Source: Cellulomonas shaoxiangyii
GTDB taxonomy: Bacteria; Actinomycetota; Actinomycetes; Actinomycetales; Cellulomonadaceae
NCBI RefSeq assembly: GCF_004798685.1
Contig: NZ_CP039291.1
Coordinates: forward strand, 3,224,001-3,288,000
Length of the DNA stretch: 64,000 bases
Direction of reading: 5' to 3'
Shown in pieces: positions 8,240-18,148 of this stretch. Below the pieces are notes generated by a model, which did not search any database, was not told where the DNA came from, and saw only the letters and a program-made list of their open reading frames with translations. The stretch's first letter is position 1. Each line of letters opens with the position of its first letter. Position numbers and translations under genes: made by a program.

Positions 8240-8278
8240 GTTTCTCGGACCCCGCCCCGCACGTAAACACTGCGTTTC
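8240..8278 (-). promoter_or_regulatory. GlnR-like half-sites upstream of urtA
   Basis: On the minus strand GAAAC (8278-8274), then TTTAC after six bases (8267-8263), then GAAAC again (8244-8240) next to the -10 element. The n6 spacing of the first pair fits the GlnR repeat; the last half-site is one base out of phase. Nitrogen control of urea uptake is expected in Actinomycetota, but the regulator is inferred. Confidence 0.45.
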
Positions 8279-8336
8279 CGCCGGTCCCGACCCTGCGGCG
8301 CGGGCGGCCGCGGGGCCGCGACGCCGCCGTGACCAG

Positions 8337-8356
8337 GCCACCTGCTGCCAGGTGGC
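8337..8356. promoter_or_regulatory. inverted repeat upstream of the alaA promoter
   Basis: Perfect 8-base arms GCCACCTG and CAGGTGGC separated by CTGC. It lies 26 bases before the alaA -10 element, overlapping the expected -35 side, so it could be an operator. The binding protein is unknown. Confidence 0.4.
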
Positions 8357-8382
8357 TGCATCGCCCGCCCCGCCGCCGGCGA

Positions 8383-8388
8383 TAGCAT
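8383..8388 (+). promoter_or_regulatory. -10 element (TAGCAT) of alaA, leaderless
   Basis: TAGCAT ends seven bases before the ATG at 8396, so transcription should begin at or next to the start codon. No Shine-Dalgarno sequence is present. Confidence 0.6.
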
Positions 8389-8395
8389 CCCTGCC

Positions 8396-9640
8396 ATGCC
8401 GCTGCGCCCCCTCGACCAGTCCGCGAAGCTCAAGGACGTCCTCTACGAGATCCGTGGCAAGGCGCTCGACGAGGCAGCCCGCATGGAGGCCGAGGGCCTG
8501 TCGGTCCTCAAGCTCAACACCGGCAACCCGGCGGCGTTCGGGTTCCACGCGCCGCACCAGATCGTCGCCGACGTCATCGCCGCGATCCCCCACGCGCACG
8601 GGTACACCGAGTCGCGCGGCATCCTGTCCGCCCGGCGGGCCATCGTCACGCGCTACGAGACCGTGCCCGGGTTCCCGACGTTCGACGTCGACGACGTGTA
8701 CCTCGGCAACGGCGTCTCCGAGCTCATCACGATGACGCTGCAGGCCCTGCTCGACGAGGGCGACGAGGTGCTCATCCCCTCGCCCGACTACCCGCTGTGG
8801 ACGGCCATGGCGAGCCTGTCCGACGGCAAGCCCGTGCACTACCGCTGCGACGAGTCCTCCGGCTGGCAGCCCGACGTCGAGGACATCCGCGCGCGGATCA
8901 CGCCCCGCACCAAGGCCATCGTCGTCATCAACCCGAACAACCCGACCGGCGCCGTGTACAGCCGCGAGGTGCTCGAGCAGATCGCCGAGGTGGCGCGCGA
9001 GCACAGCCTCCTGCTGCTCGCCGACGAGATCTACGACCGCATCCTCTTCGACGGGGCGCAGCACGTCCCGCTGGCGTCCGTCGCGCCCGACCTGCTGTGC
9101 CTGACGTTCAACGGCCTGTCCAAGACCTACCGCGTCGCGGGTTACCGGTCGGGGTGGGTCGTCGTCACCGGGCCGCAGGCGCACGCGCGCGGGTTCCTCG
9201 AGGGCATGACGCTGCTCGCGTCGACGCGCCTGTGCCCCAACGTGCCCGCGCAGCACGCCATCCAGGCGGCGCTCGGCGGCGTCCAGTCGATCGAGGCGCT
9301 CGTCGCACCCGGCGGCCGGCTGTACGAGCAGCGCCAGGTCGCCTGGGAGGGCATCGCCTCGATCCCCGGCGTCGACTGCGTCCGCCCGGACGGCGCGCTG
9401 TACCTCTTCCCGCGCCTCGACCCCGAGGTGCACGAGATCCACGACGACGCCCAGCTCGTCTACGACCTGCTGGTCCGCGAGCGGATCCTGCTCGTGGCGG
9501 GCACGGGCTTCAACTGGCCGACACCCGACCACCTGCGCATCGTGACGCTGCCCGAGGCGCGGGTCCTGGCCGAGGCGGTCGAGCGGATGGGCAACTTCCT
9601 CGCGTCGTACCGCCAGGTGCCGGTGCGCCGCAGCGCCTGA
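8396..9640 (+). CDS. alaA: alanine-type aminotransferase, class I (AlaA-like)
   Basis: PLP-dependent fold-type I aminotransferase, 414 residues, most similar in layout to AlaA (glutamate-pyruvate transaminase). The substrate Asn lies in NPNNPTG (179-185), the pyridine-binding Asp is Asp210 in LADEIYDR, and the PLP lysine is Lys243 in [15 protein letters not shown]. The motif TGNPAAFGF near residue 42 is typical of the AlaA/YfbQ group. It probably makes alanine from pyruvate and glutamate. It is divergent from urtA, so its promoter region is shared with nitrogen control elements. Other class I aminotransferases cannot be fully excluded. Confidence 0.85.
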   Translation: MPLRPLDQSAKLKDVLYEIRGKALDEAARMEAEGLSVLKLNTGNPAAFGFHAPHQIVADVIAAIPHAHGYTESRGILSARRAIVTRYETVPGFPTFDVDDVYLGNGVSELITMTLQALLDEGDEVLIPSPDYPLWTAMASLSDGKPVHYRCDESSGWQPDVEDIRARITPRTKAIVVINPNNPTGAVYSREVLEQIAEVAREHSLLLLADEIYDRILFDGAQHVPLASVAPDLLCLTFNGLSKTYRVAGYRSGWVVVTGPQAHARGFLEGMTLLASTRLCPNVPAQHAIQAALGGVQSIEALVAPGGRLYEQRQVAWEGIASIPGVDCVRPDGALYLFPRLDPEVHEIHDDAQLVYDLLVRERILLVAGTGFNWPTPDHLRIVTLPEARVLAEAVERMGNFLASYRQVPVRRSA

Positions 9641-9680
9641 GCGCACCGCACCGGTCCCGGCGCGGGACGGAGCGGGTACG

Positions 9681-9720
9681 CCGAGGGCCGGCCACCCCGT
9701 GCGGGGTGACCGGCCCTCGG
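9681..9720. terminator. bidirectional terminator between alaA and groEL
   Basis: Long GC hairpin: CCGAGGGCCGG and its complement outside, CACCCCG/CGGGGTG inside with one mismatch and a two-base loop. It lies between convergent genes and can serve both. Confidence 0.75.
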
Positions 9721-9751
9721 ACCGTTCAGTCGGTGCTGGACCGGCTCAGGC

Positions 9752-11476
<1,725 letters not shown>

Positions 11477-11492
11477 CTAGGCCGGTGTGCTG

Positions 11493-11536
11493 CTGTCACT
11501 CTCCACCGGAGAGTGCTAACCCAATGGTTAGCACTC
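11493..11536. promoter_or_regulatory. CIRCE-like element with three half-sites (HrcA operator)
   Basis: The half-site GAGTGCTAA (11511-11519) is preceded after nine bases by CTGTCACTC (11493-11501), giving a normal but left-degenerate CIRCE. It is followed after eight bases by a perfect TTAGCACTC (11528-11536), an extra half-site in inside-out orientation. It lies about 115-160 bases before the groEL start. HrcA binding is inferred from the established CIRCE consensus. Confidence 0.75.
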
Positions 11537-11625
11537 GACCCCTGCGAGTGCAAGCAGCGGAGCCGGGACGTCGGCCGGGCGAGCACCCCGCCGGGCCCAC
11601 TCGGAGCCGGCGGGAGCACGACGAC

Positions 11626-11655
11626 GGCCCGGTCGCGGACGTCCGCGACCGGGCC
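11626..11655 (-). terminator. cspA terminator
   Basis: Perfect 30-base palindrome (15-base arms, GGCCCGGTCGCGGAC and complement) 46 bases after the cspA stop. It should terminate cspA before the groEL promoter. Confidence 0.7.
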
Positions 11656-11700
11656 GGTCGAGCGGGCCGGCGGAACAGGCGGGCCCGCGGTGCTGCGAGG

Positions 11701-11904
11701 TCAGACGGGGCGGACCTGCTCGGCCTGCGGCCCCTTGGTGCCCTGCCCCACCTCGAAGTCGACCGCCTGCCCCTCCTCGAGGGAGCGGTAGCCGTCGACC
11801 TGGATCGCGCTGTAGTGGACGAAGAGGTCCTGGCCGCCGCCCTCGGGCGTGATGAAGCCGAACCCCTTCTCCGCGTTGAACCACTTGACCGTGCCCTGCG
11901 CCAT
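11701..11904 (-). CDS. cspA: cold-shock protein, CspA family
   Basis: 67-residue single cold-shock domain that binds single-stranded RNA/DNA and keeps mRNA unfolded. RNP1 is KGFGFITPE and RNP2 is DLFVHYSAI; the start [14 protein letters not shown] is almost invariant in actinobacterial Csp proteins. AGGAGCGGGC lies before the ATG. Monocistronic, with its own terminator. Whether it responds to cold cannot be read here; many actinobacterial paralogues are constitutive. Confidence 0.95.
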   Translation of the reverse strand: MAQGTVKWFNAEKGFGFITPEGGGQDLFVHYSAIQVDGYRSLEEGQAVDFEVGQGTKGPQAEQVRPV

Positions 11905-12023
11905 GCCCGCTCCTCGCCGTCCGGGTGCCGGGACGCTCCGCCGTCGCCCCGGTGCGTGGAGCGTAGCGGCGGCCGCGTGGGCGGGAACAGGGGGTTCGTC
12001 CGTCCGCCGGGAGGGGCGCGCGG

Positions 12024-12626
12024 TCAGGCCGCCGGGTCGGTGACCAGCACGACGACGATGCCGACGAGGGCGCGGTCCGGGTCGACCTCGACCGCCGGGA
12101 CGCCCGTGGTCGAGGCGACGAGGTCGGCCGTGGTGCGCAGGTCCTCCGACGCGACGTAGACGGTCGACACGTCGGGCAGGTCCTCCGTCGCGTTGTCGGG
12201 GGCCACGTCCGTGAAGCCCGCGGCGAGCAGGTCGTCGGCGACCCGGCCCGCGAGGCCCGCGACGCGTGCGCCGTTGAGCACCTCGACGGGCGTCGTGAGC
12301 ACGGGCTCCGCGACGGGGGCCTCCGGCTCGGGGGCGGTCTCGGTCGGCCCCTCGCCCTCGGGTGCGGGTTCCCCCGCGGCCGGGTCCTCGGGCGCCTGGG
12401 TCTCCTCCGCCGCGGGCGCTGTGCCGCCGCCGACGACGGGCAGGTCACCCGTCCGGGAGAGGTAGGCCACGGCGCCGTACGCGAGCACCGGCACGACCAG
12501 CAGCACGACCAGGAACGGCCACCAGCGGCTCCACGCGGAGCGGGGCGCACGGTGCACGCCACGTGGCCCGTCGGGCGTCGCGGCGTCGAACTCGTCGTCC
12601 GGGTAGGGGTAGTCGGCCTTGCTCAC
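12024..12626 (-). CDS. LytR C-terminal domain membrane protein
   Basis: 200-residue protein with a short acidic cytoplasmic start, one membrane helix (about 36-58), a Pro/Glu/Ala-rich extracellular linker (about 65-108) and a C-terminal LytR_C domain (about 110-195, starting [26 protein letters not shown]). Stand-alone LytR_C proteins are common in Actinomycetota and are thought to act at the cell wall; their biochemical role is not settled. The GTG at 12626 is supported by a TAGCCT hexamer ending seven bases upstream. It lies next to the DUF3263 gene on the same strand. Confidence 0.85.
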   Translation of the reverse strand: MSKADYPYPDDEFDAATPDGPRGVHRAPRSAWSRWWPFLVVLLVVPVLAYGAVAYLSRTGDLPVVGGGTAPAAEETQAPEDPAAGEPAPEGEGPTETAPEPEAPVAEPVLTTPVEVLNGARVAGLAGRVADDLLAAGFTDVAPDNATEDLPDVSTVYVASEDLRTTADLVASTTGVPAVEVDPDRALVGIVVVLVTDPAA

Positions 12627-12633
12627 GGCGGAA

Positions 12634-12639
12634 AGGCTA
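12634..12639 (-). promoter_or_regulatory. -10 element (TAGCCT) of the LytR_C gene, leaderless
   Basis: TAGCCT on the minus strand ends seven bases before the GTG at 12626. Confidence 0.5.
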
Positions 12640-12698
12640 ACGGGTCGACCCGCGCGGCTCGGGGACGCCCGGGCACGTCCGTGCGGCGGGGTCCGACG

Positions 12699-13013
12699 TC
12701 AGGCGTCGGCGCCGAGGCGGCGCGCCGTGCGCGCGCGCTGGCGCGAGGTCCGCATGCGCCGCAGGCGCTTGACCAGCATCGGGTCGAACGCGAGGGCCGC
12801 CGGGTCGTCGATCAGCGCGTTGAGCACCTGGTAGTACCGGGTGGCCGACATGTCGAACAGCTCGCGGACGGCCTGCTCCTTCGCGCCCGCGTACTTCCAC
12901 CACTGACGCTCGAAGGCGAGGACCGCCTGGTCGCGCTCGGAGAGCGTCGTCGCGGCGCCGACGGGCCGGGACTCCTCGAGCGTGGCGGTCGCGCTGCTCG
13001 CCGCGGCGTCCAT
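12699..13013 (-). CDS. DUF3263 family protein
   Basis: 104-residue protein of the actinobacterial DUF3263 family. The core is [19 protein letters not shown], then a helix-turn-helix-like [23 protein letters not shown] and a very basic C-terminus rich in Arg ([15 protein letters not shown]), which together suggest DNA binding. GGAGG precedes the ATG. It lies head to head with ung, separated by a perfect inverted repeat that could be its own operator. Function is not established. Confidence 0.88.
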   Translation of the reverse strand: MDAAASSATATLEESRPVGAATTLSERDQAVLAFERQWWKYAGAKEQAVRELFDMSATRYYQVLNALIDDPAALAFDPMLVKRLRRMRTSRQRARTARRLGADA

Positions 13014-13103
13014 GGTGCCTCCGGTGCGTCGGTCGTCCGCACGCGCCGGGTCAGGCCCGGCACCGTGCGCCGCCCTCGCGGACGGCTCCGCCATGCTACG
13101 TGC

Positions 13104-13123
13104 GAATGACAGGGGTGTCATTC
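13104..13123. promoter_or_regulatory. perfect inverted repeat between DUF3263 and ung
   Basis: Arms GAATGACA and TGTCATTC around GGGG, placed 90 bases before the DUF3263 start and about 50 bases before the ung -10 element. The arms are AT-richer than the surroundings. Probable operator for one or both genes; the regulator is unknown. Confidence 0.55.
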
Positions 13124-13171
13124 CTCCGTCGGTGTCGCACGGGCGACGGCGCGGGCGCCCTCGGGCGGCGG

Positions 13172-13177
13172 TAGCGT
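13172..13177 (+). promoter_or_regulatory. -10 element (TAGCGT) of ung, leaderless
   Basis: TAGCGT ends eight bases before the GTG at 13186, which decides the start codon of ung. Confidence 0.55.
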
Positions 13178-13185
13178 GCGGCGCC

Positions 13186-13863
13186 GTGACCCCCGCACCC
13201 CTGGACCAGCTCGTCGCCGCCGACTGGGCCCGGGCCCTCGCCCCGGCCCAGGACGCGCTGCGCTCCGCCGGCGACTTCCTGCGCGCCGAGGTCGCGGCCG
13301 GGCGCGCGTACCTGCCCGCCGGCGACGCCGTGCTGCACGCGTTCCGGCGTCCGCTGGCCGACGTGCGCGTGCTCGTCGTCGGCCAGGACCCGTACCCGAC
13401 GCCGGGGCACCCCATGGGTCTGTCGTTCTCGGTGCAGCCCGACGTGCGGCCGGTACCGCGCTCGCTCGCGAACATCTTCACCGAGCTGGTGGCGGACGTC
13501 GGCGTCCCGGCGCCGTCGTCGGGGGACCTCACGCCGTGGTCGGACCAGGGCGTGATGCTGCTGAACCGCGTCCTGACGGTGCGGCCCGGTGCGCCGGCGT
13601 CGCACCGCGGCAAGGGCTGGGAGCAGCTCACGGACCGGGCCATCGCGGCGCTCGTGGAGCGGGGCGGGCCGCTCGTCGCCGTGCTGTGGGGCCGCGACGC
13701 GCAGCAGCTGCGGCCCGCGCTGGGCGACGTGCCCGTCGTCGCGAGCCCGCACCCGAGCCCGCTGTCGGCGAGCCGCGGCTTCTTCGGGTCCCGTCCGTTC
13801 TCCCGCGTGAACGAGCTGCTCGTGGCGCAGGGGGCCGAGCCGGTCGACTGGACGCTGCCCTGA
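13186..13863 (+). CDS. ung: uracil-DNA glycosylase, family 1
   Basis: Removes uracil from DNA to start base-excision repair; 225 residues, the usual length. The water-activating loop is [18 protein letters not shown] (catalytic Asp68), and the leucine-intercalation loop is [18 protein letters not shown] with catalytic His189. The GTG at 13186 gives the expected N-terminus and is preceded by a leaderless promoter. It converges on nothing: the SGNH esterase follows 70 bases later with its own promoter. Confidence 0.96.
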   Translation: MTPAPLDQLVAADWARALAPAQDALRSAGDFLRAEVAAGRAYLPAGDAVLHAFRRPLADVRVLVVGQDPYPTPGHPMGLSFSVQPDVRPVPRSLANIFTELVADVGVPAPSSGDLTPWSDQGVMLLNRVLTVRPGAPASHRGKGWEQLTDRAIAALVERGGPLVAVLWGRDAQQLRPALGDVPVVASPHPSPLSASRGFFGSRPFSRVNELLVAQGAEPVDWTLP

Positions 13864-13920
13864 CGACGCTGCCCTGGGACGACGGTCCGGCCGGGAGCCG
13901 GTCGTGTCCCCCGGACGGGG

Positions 13921-13926
13921 CATAGT
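13921..13926 (+). promoter_or_regulatory. -10 element (CATAGT) of the SGNH gene, leaderless
   Basis: CATAGT ends seven bases before the GTG at 13934. Confidence 0.5.
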
Positions 13927-13933
13927 GGGACAC

Positions 13934-14761
13934 GTGCACGCCGACGACCACGCCCATCCGACCCCCGCCGCGAGCGCACCCCGCTGGGCCCGCTACGTCG
14001 CCTGCGGCGACTCCTTCACCGAGGGCCTGTGGGACGCGCCCGACGGCCGGCAGGCCCCGCAGCGCGGGTGGGCCGACCAGCTCGCGTCGCACCTGTCGCG
14101 ACGCCGCGTCGCGGCCGGCCTGGCCCCGCTCGAGTACGCGAACCTCGCCGTCCGCGGCCGGCTGATGGGGCCGATCCTGCGCGAGCAGGTGCCCGCGGCC
14201 CTCGAGCTGCAGCCCGACCTCGTCAGCATCATCGGCGGCGGCAACGACATCCTGCGCCCGGCCGTCGACGTCGACCGGCTGGCCGCCGAGCTCGAGGCCG
14301 TCGTCGCGCGGGTGCGCGCGACGGGTGCGGACGTGCTGCTCGGCACCGGGTTCGACACCCGCCAGAGCCCGCTCGTCAAGGCCACGCGCGCCCGCGTCGG
14401 CGTCTACAACGCGGACATCTGGTCGATCGCGCGCCGGCACGGCGCCTACGTGCTCGACGCATGGGGCATGCGCAGCCTCCTCGACTGGCGGATGTGGTCG
14501 GAGGACCGCATCCACATGACCACCGACGGGCACGCCCGGGTCGCGCAGGCCGCGCTCGTCGGCCTCGGCCAGCCGCCCGAGCGCGCCGACTGGGACGACC
14601 CGCTCGCGCCCGCGCCGCCGGTCCCCCGACTCGACCGCGCGCGCGCCGACGCGCGCTGGTTCCGGGAGCACGCGTACCCCTGGGCGACCCGTCGGCTGCG
14701 CGGCCACTCGTCGGGCGACCTGCGGATGCCGAAGCGGCCCGTGCCCCTGCCCGTCGAGTGA
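13934..14761 (+). CDS. SGNH/GDSL hydrolase
   Basis: 275-residue esterase/lipase-like enzyme. Block I is GDSFTEG with the nucleophilic Ser27, block III is GGND (102-105), and block V is DRIH with Asp191 and His194. There is no signal peptide, so it is probably cytoplasmic. The last 50 residues are basic and proline-rich (RRLRGHSSGDLRMPKRP). Substrate unknown; members of this actinobacterial group have been annotated as acyl esterases. Start chosen from the leaderless promoter. Confidence 0.88.
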   Translation: MHADDHAHPTPAASAPRWARYVACGDSFTEGLWDAPDGRQAPQRGWADQLASHLSRRRVAAGLAPLEYANLAVRGRLMGPILREQVPAALELQPDLVSIIGGGNDILRPAVDVDRLAAELEAVVARVRATGADVLLGTGFDTRQSPLVKATRARVGVYNADIWSIARRHGAYVLDAWGMRSLLDWRMWSEDRIHMTTDGHARVAQAALVGLGQPPERADWDDPLAPAPPVPRLDRARADARWFREHAYPWATRRLRGHSSGDLRMPKRPVPLPVE

Positions 14762-14783
14762 CGCGGTGCGGGACCGGCCCGCG

Positions 14784-15944
14784 TCAGGGCGTGCCGACGC
14801 CCAGCGGCAGGTGCGCCTCGACCCGCACCCCGACGTCCGCCCCCGGCCCCACCCGCAGCCGCCCGCCGGCCACCGCGAGCCGCTGGGCGAGGCGTGACGT
14901 CCCCGACACCGGGTCGACGGCGCGGGGCGCGTACGGGGCGCCGTCGTTCGCCACGACGATGTGCAGCACCGCGCCCTCGACGTCGAGCCGCACGTCGACG
15001 CGGGACGCGGGACCGTGCTTCAGCGCGTTCGTCACGGCCTCCTCGACGACGCGCAGGGCCAGCAGCCGCTCGGGGACCGTGACGTCGCTGCGCGTCGGGT
15101 CGTCCAGCGCGCGCATCGCCTCGCTCGCGTGCAGGCTCGTCGCGATCGTCGCGGGCAGCCGCCCGAGCAGCGCGCGGACCGCCGGCACGAGCCCGAGCTC
15201 GAGCCGGTCGGGGTAGAGCAGCCGGCTCATCTGGCGCACGTCGTCGTCGCGGATCTGCGCGAGCTCGCGACGCACCCACGCGAGCTCGTCGGCGAGGCCG
15301 GCGTCGCTCGTGCGCCGGCGGGCCTCGACCTCGGCGAGGTGGGCGTCGACGAGCACGAGCCGCTGCTGGAGCGTGCCGTGCAGGCCCTCGGCCACCTGAC
15401 GCCGGATGCGGATCTCCTCGTCCTCGAGCGCCCGCACGGCGTGCTCGACGGCCACGGCGTCGCGCTCGGCCGCGCGCGTCCGCCGGCGCGCGGAGCGTCG
15501 GCCGAGCATGACCCACACCCCGATCCCCGCCGAGACGGCGCCCGCGACGACAGCCGCGAGGAGCTCGGCGCGCAACGCGGCCACGTCGTCGGCCGGGTAC
15601 ACGCCGACCATGACCTGCACCAGGGTCCGCACCACCGCCATGAGCGTCGCGGCGGCCAGCGTGCCCGCCGCGACCGCCCAGCCGGAGCGCGCCCGGTGCA
15701 CGCGGACGGCGGCCAGCGCCGCGACGAGCACGACGACCCCGACCACGTTGGCGGTCAGGCGCTGCCACAGGGCGACGTCGTCCCAGCCGGGCACCACCCG
15801 CGTGTAGATGTACGCCGCCTGGAAGGAGGCGCCGACGCCGTAGCCGGCCGCGACGAGCGCGGACGCGCGCAGGAGCACGGTGCGGTCGGCCTCGTCGTCG
15901 CGCCGGCGCACAGAGAGCGGCACCGAGTCGTGCGTCCCCGCCAT
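14784..15944 (-). CDS. two-component sensor histidine kinase, atypical
   Basis: 386-residue membrane kinase, divergent from a LuxR-type response regulator. Four hydrophobic segments (about 24-45, 64-81, 88-112, 124-148) are followed by a coiled-coil-like helix and a dimerisation region reading VAEGLHGTLQQRL, with His189 in the place of the phospho-histidine of NarX-like kinases. The N box of the ATPase domain is EEAVTNALKHG (Asn306). The later G boxes are poorly conserved. GAGGAG precedes the ATG. No extracellular sensor domain is visible, so the stimulus is probably sensed in or near the membrane. Confidence 0.85.
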   Translation of the reverse strand: MAGTHDSVPLSVRRRDDEADRTVLLRASALVAAGYGVGASFQAAYIYTRVVPGWDDVALWQRLTANVVGVVVLVAALAAVRVHRARSGWAVAAGTLAAATLMAVVRTLVQVMVGVYPADDVAALRAELLAAVVAGAVSAGIGVWVMLGRRSARRRTRAAERDAVAVEHAVRALEDEEIRIRRQVAEGLHGTLQQRLVLVDAHLAEVEARRRTSDAGLADELAWVRRELAQIRDDDVRQMSRLLYPDRLELGLVPAVRALLGRLPATIATSLHASEAMRALDDPTRSDVTVPERLLALRVVEEAVTNALKHGPASRVDVRLDVEGAVLHIVVANDGAPYAPRAVDPVSGTSRLAQRLAVAGGRLRVGPGADVGVRVEAHLPLGVGTP

Positions 15945-16005
15945 CCACGGCTCCTCGTCCCCCGGTCGGGCGCACCGGTCCCGCGCGCCGGATGCCCGGG
16001 GCGAC

Positions 16006-16011
16006 GATACT
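16006..16011 (+). promoter_or_regulatory. -10 element (GATACT) of the response regulator, leaderless
   Basis: GATACT ends eight bases before the ATG at 16020. Confidence 0.5.
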
Positions 16012-16019
16012 GGCCGGTA

Positions 16020-16691
16020 ATGAGCTCACCTGCCGACCACCCGCTGCGCGTCGCGATCGTCGAGGACCAACCACTCTTCCGCTCCATGCTCGAACGCACG
16101 GTGGCGGTCGACCCGGACCTTCGGGTCGTGGCGTCGTGCGCCACCGTGTCCGACGCCCGCCGCGTGCTGCGGCCCGGCACGGCCGACGTGGTCGTGCTCG
16201 ACATCGACCTCCCCGACGGCAACGGCATCGCGCTCGGCGTGCTCCTGCGCCGCGAGCAGCCCGACCTGGGGATCCTGCTGCTGTCCGCGCACGACGCGAT
16301 GGACCTGCTCCTGGACCTGCCCCGGGACGTCGGCCACGGCTGGGGCTACCTGTCCAAGACGAGCATGACGGACGAGGCGACGCTGCTGGCTGCCGTGCGC
16401 GCCGCCGCCGCGGGGCGCACGGTCCTCGACCCGGCGCTGCTCGGCCGGATGACCCCGCGGCACGGGTCGGCGGTCGCGCAGCTCACCCAGCGGCAGTACG
16501 AGGTGCTGCGGCTGCTCGCGCAGGGCCTGTCGAACTCCGGCATCGCGGAGCAGCTCGGGATCACGGAGAAGTCCGTGCAGAACCACGTGTACGCGGTCTA
16601 CGGGACGCTCGGCATCGACGCGGACCCCGCGCGCAACCCCCGCGTGAGCGCGGCGCTGCGGCTGCTGGAGGAGACCGGCCCGGCGGTCTGA
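16020..16691 (+). CDS. LuxR/NarL-type response regulator
   Basis: 223 residues. The receiver domain starts RVAIVEDQPLF, with the phospho-acceptor Asp61 in VVVLDIDLPDG. The output domain has a helix-turn-helix in LTQRQYEVLRLLAQGLSNSGIAEQLGITEKSVQNHVY. It differs from typical NarL proteins in the extended C-terminal helix (YGTLGIDADPARNPRVSAALRLL). Divergent from the histidine kinase (75 bases apart), which is its likely partner. Target genes unknown; the neighbouring MFS transporter is one candidate. Confidence 0.9.
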   Translation: MSSPADHPLRVAIVEDQPLFRSMLERTVAVDPDLRVVASCATVSDARRVLRPGTADVVVLDIDLPDGNGIALGVLLRREQPDLGILLLSAHDAMDLLLDLPRDVGHGWGYLSKTSMTDEATLLAAVRAAAAGRTVLDPALLGRMTPRHGSAVAQLTQRQYEVLRLLAQGLSNSGIAEQLGITEKSVQNHVYAVYGTLGIDADPARNPRVSAALRLLEETGPAV

Positions 16692-16755
16692 GGCCGGCCC
16701 GGCGCTCTCAGACCGGCCCGGCGCTCCGACGACCGGCGGCTCCCCGGTCCGGCCG

Positions 16756-18027
16756 TCAGCCCACGGCGGTCTCGGGCTCCACGGGCCGCCCGTCGGGACG
16801 CAGGCCGGCGGCGACGCGCGTGCGCCGCGACGCGTGCACCGACCACCGCGGCACCGTCCGCGCGAGCGCCCCCGCGGCGACGGCCGCCAGCCCGCCCGTC
16901 GCCAGGACCCCGGCGCCCAGGCTGCCGACGGCGGCGCCCGCGGACACCACCAGCGGACCGGCGGCGTTGCCGGAGTCCTGCAGGAGGCGCCACGCACCGA
17001 GGAACGCCGCCCGCCGCTCGGGCGGCGCGACGTCCGACCCCAGCGTCATGAGCAGCCCGGAGCTGATGCCGTTGCCGGCGCCCAGCAGCATCGCGACGGC
17101 CGCGAGCCCGGCGACCGTGCCCGTGGTGGGCAGCAGGAGCAGCGCGACCGCCATCACGAGCATCGACGGCACGGCGACGGCGAGCCGCCCGCGCCGGTCC
17201 ATGATGCGGCCCGCCGGGTAGAAGAGGAGGACGTCGAGCGCGCCGGCGACGCCGTACACGAGGCTCGTCGTCGCGGGCGCCAGCCCCAGGTGCTCGCCCC
17301 ACAGCGGCACGACGGTCTGCCGGGCGCCACGCACCGCGCCGACGAGGAGCACGGCCGTGCCGAGCGTCGCGAGCACGTGCCGGTGGTCGCGCACGACCGT
17401 CGCGACGGAGACCCGGGGCCGGTTCCGTGCGCCGGGCGCCTCGACGTCGGGCACCGCGAGCAGGACGACGACGGCGAGGACCGTGGTCGCGACCGCCAGC
17501 CAGAACGCGGCGGGCGTCGCGGTCAGGTGCATGACGCCCGCCCCGAGGAACGGCCCGAGGAACACGCCCATGCGGCCGACGCCGCCGAGCGTGGACAGCG
17601 CCCGCGCGCGGTACACGACCGGCGTGATGGCGGTGACGTACGCCTGGCGCGCGAGCATGAACACGGCGTTCGTCGCGCCGACGCACAGCGCCCCGACGGC
17701 GAGCAGCGCGACCCGGTCCGCGAGCGCGCAGCCGGCGAACGCGACCACCGCGACACCGGAGGCCATGAGCATGGCGGCGCGGTCGCCGACGCGGCTCGCG
17801 AGCGCGCCGGCCGGGATGTCGGCGAGCAGCTGCCCGACGCCGAGGAGCGCGGCGAGCACACCGGCGGTGGCGAGGTCGGCGCCGAGCTCGACGGCCCGCA
17901 CGGCGACGACCGGCACGACCGCGCCCATCCCGAGCTCGAACACGAGGGCCGGCAGGTACACGCCGAGCACGGCGGCGCGCGACAGGAACCCGCCACGGGC
18001 GGTGGGAGCGGACGCGTCGTGACTCAT
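16756..18027 (-). CDS. MFS transporter (drug-efflux-like)
   Basis: 423-residue major facilitator with about twelve hydrophobic helices. The first half shows LGVGQLLADIPAGALASRVGDR, the loop 2-3 motif of the superfamily (a D-x-G-x-x-A-x-R-x-G variant). The second half has the related FYPAGRIMDRRGR. The overall pattern resembles exporters of the multidrug type, but the substrate is unknown. The start region is divergent from a GntR regulator gene 121 bases away, which may control it. The C-terminal tail is basic and cytoplasmic. Confidence 0.85.
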   Translation of the reverse strand: MSHDASAPTARGGFLSRAAVLGVYLPALVFELGMGAVVPVVAVRAVELGADLATAGVLAALLGVGQLLADIPAGALASRVGDRAAMLMASGVAVVAFAGCALADRVALLAVGALCVGATNAVFMLARQAYVTAITPVVYRARALSTLGGVGRMGVFLGPFLGAGVMHLTATPAAFWLAVATTVLAVVVLLAVPDVEAPGARNRPRVSVATVVRDHRHVLATLGTAVLLVGAVRGARQTVVPLWGEHLGLAPATTSLVYGVAGALDVLLFYPAGRIMDRRGRLAVAVPSMLVMAVALLLLPTTGTVAGLAAVAMLLGAGNGISSGLLMTLGSDVAPPERRAAFLGAWRLLQDSGNAAGPLVVSAGAAVGSLGAGVLATGGLAAVAAGALARTVPRWSVHASRRTRVAAGLRPDGRPVEPETAVG

Positions 18028-18135
18028 CGCCCCCAGTCTCCCTGGCCCGGAGCACCGGCTCGCGCACGCGTCCGCGGTCCGGCGGCGGGTGCGCTCCCCG
18101 GATCATCGAGACCGCACTCCCGAACGGCGGCCGAG

Positions 18136-18141
18136 TACGCT
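18136..18141 (+). promoter_or_regulatory. -10 element (TACGCT) of the second GntR gene, leaderless
   Basis: TACGCT ends seven bases before the GTG at 18149. Confidence 0.5.
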
Positions 18142-18148
18142 CCTGCAC

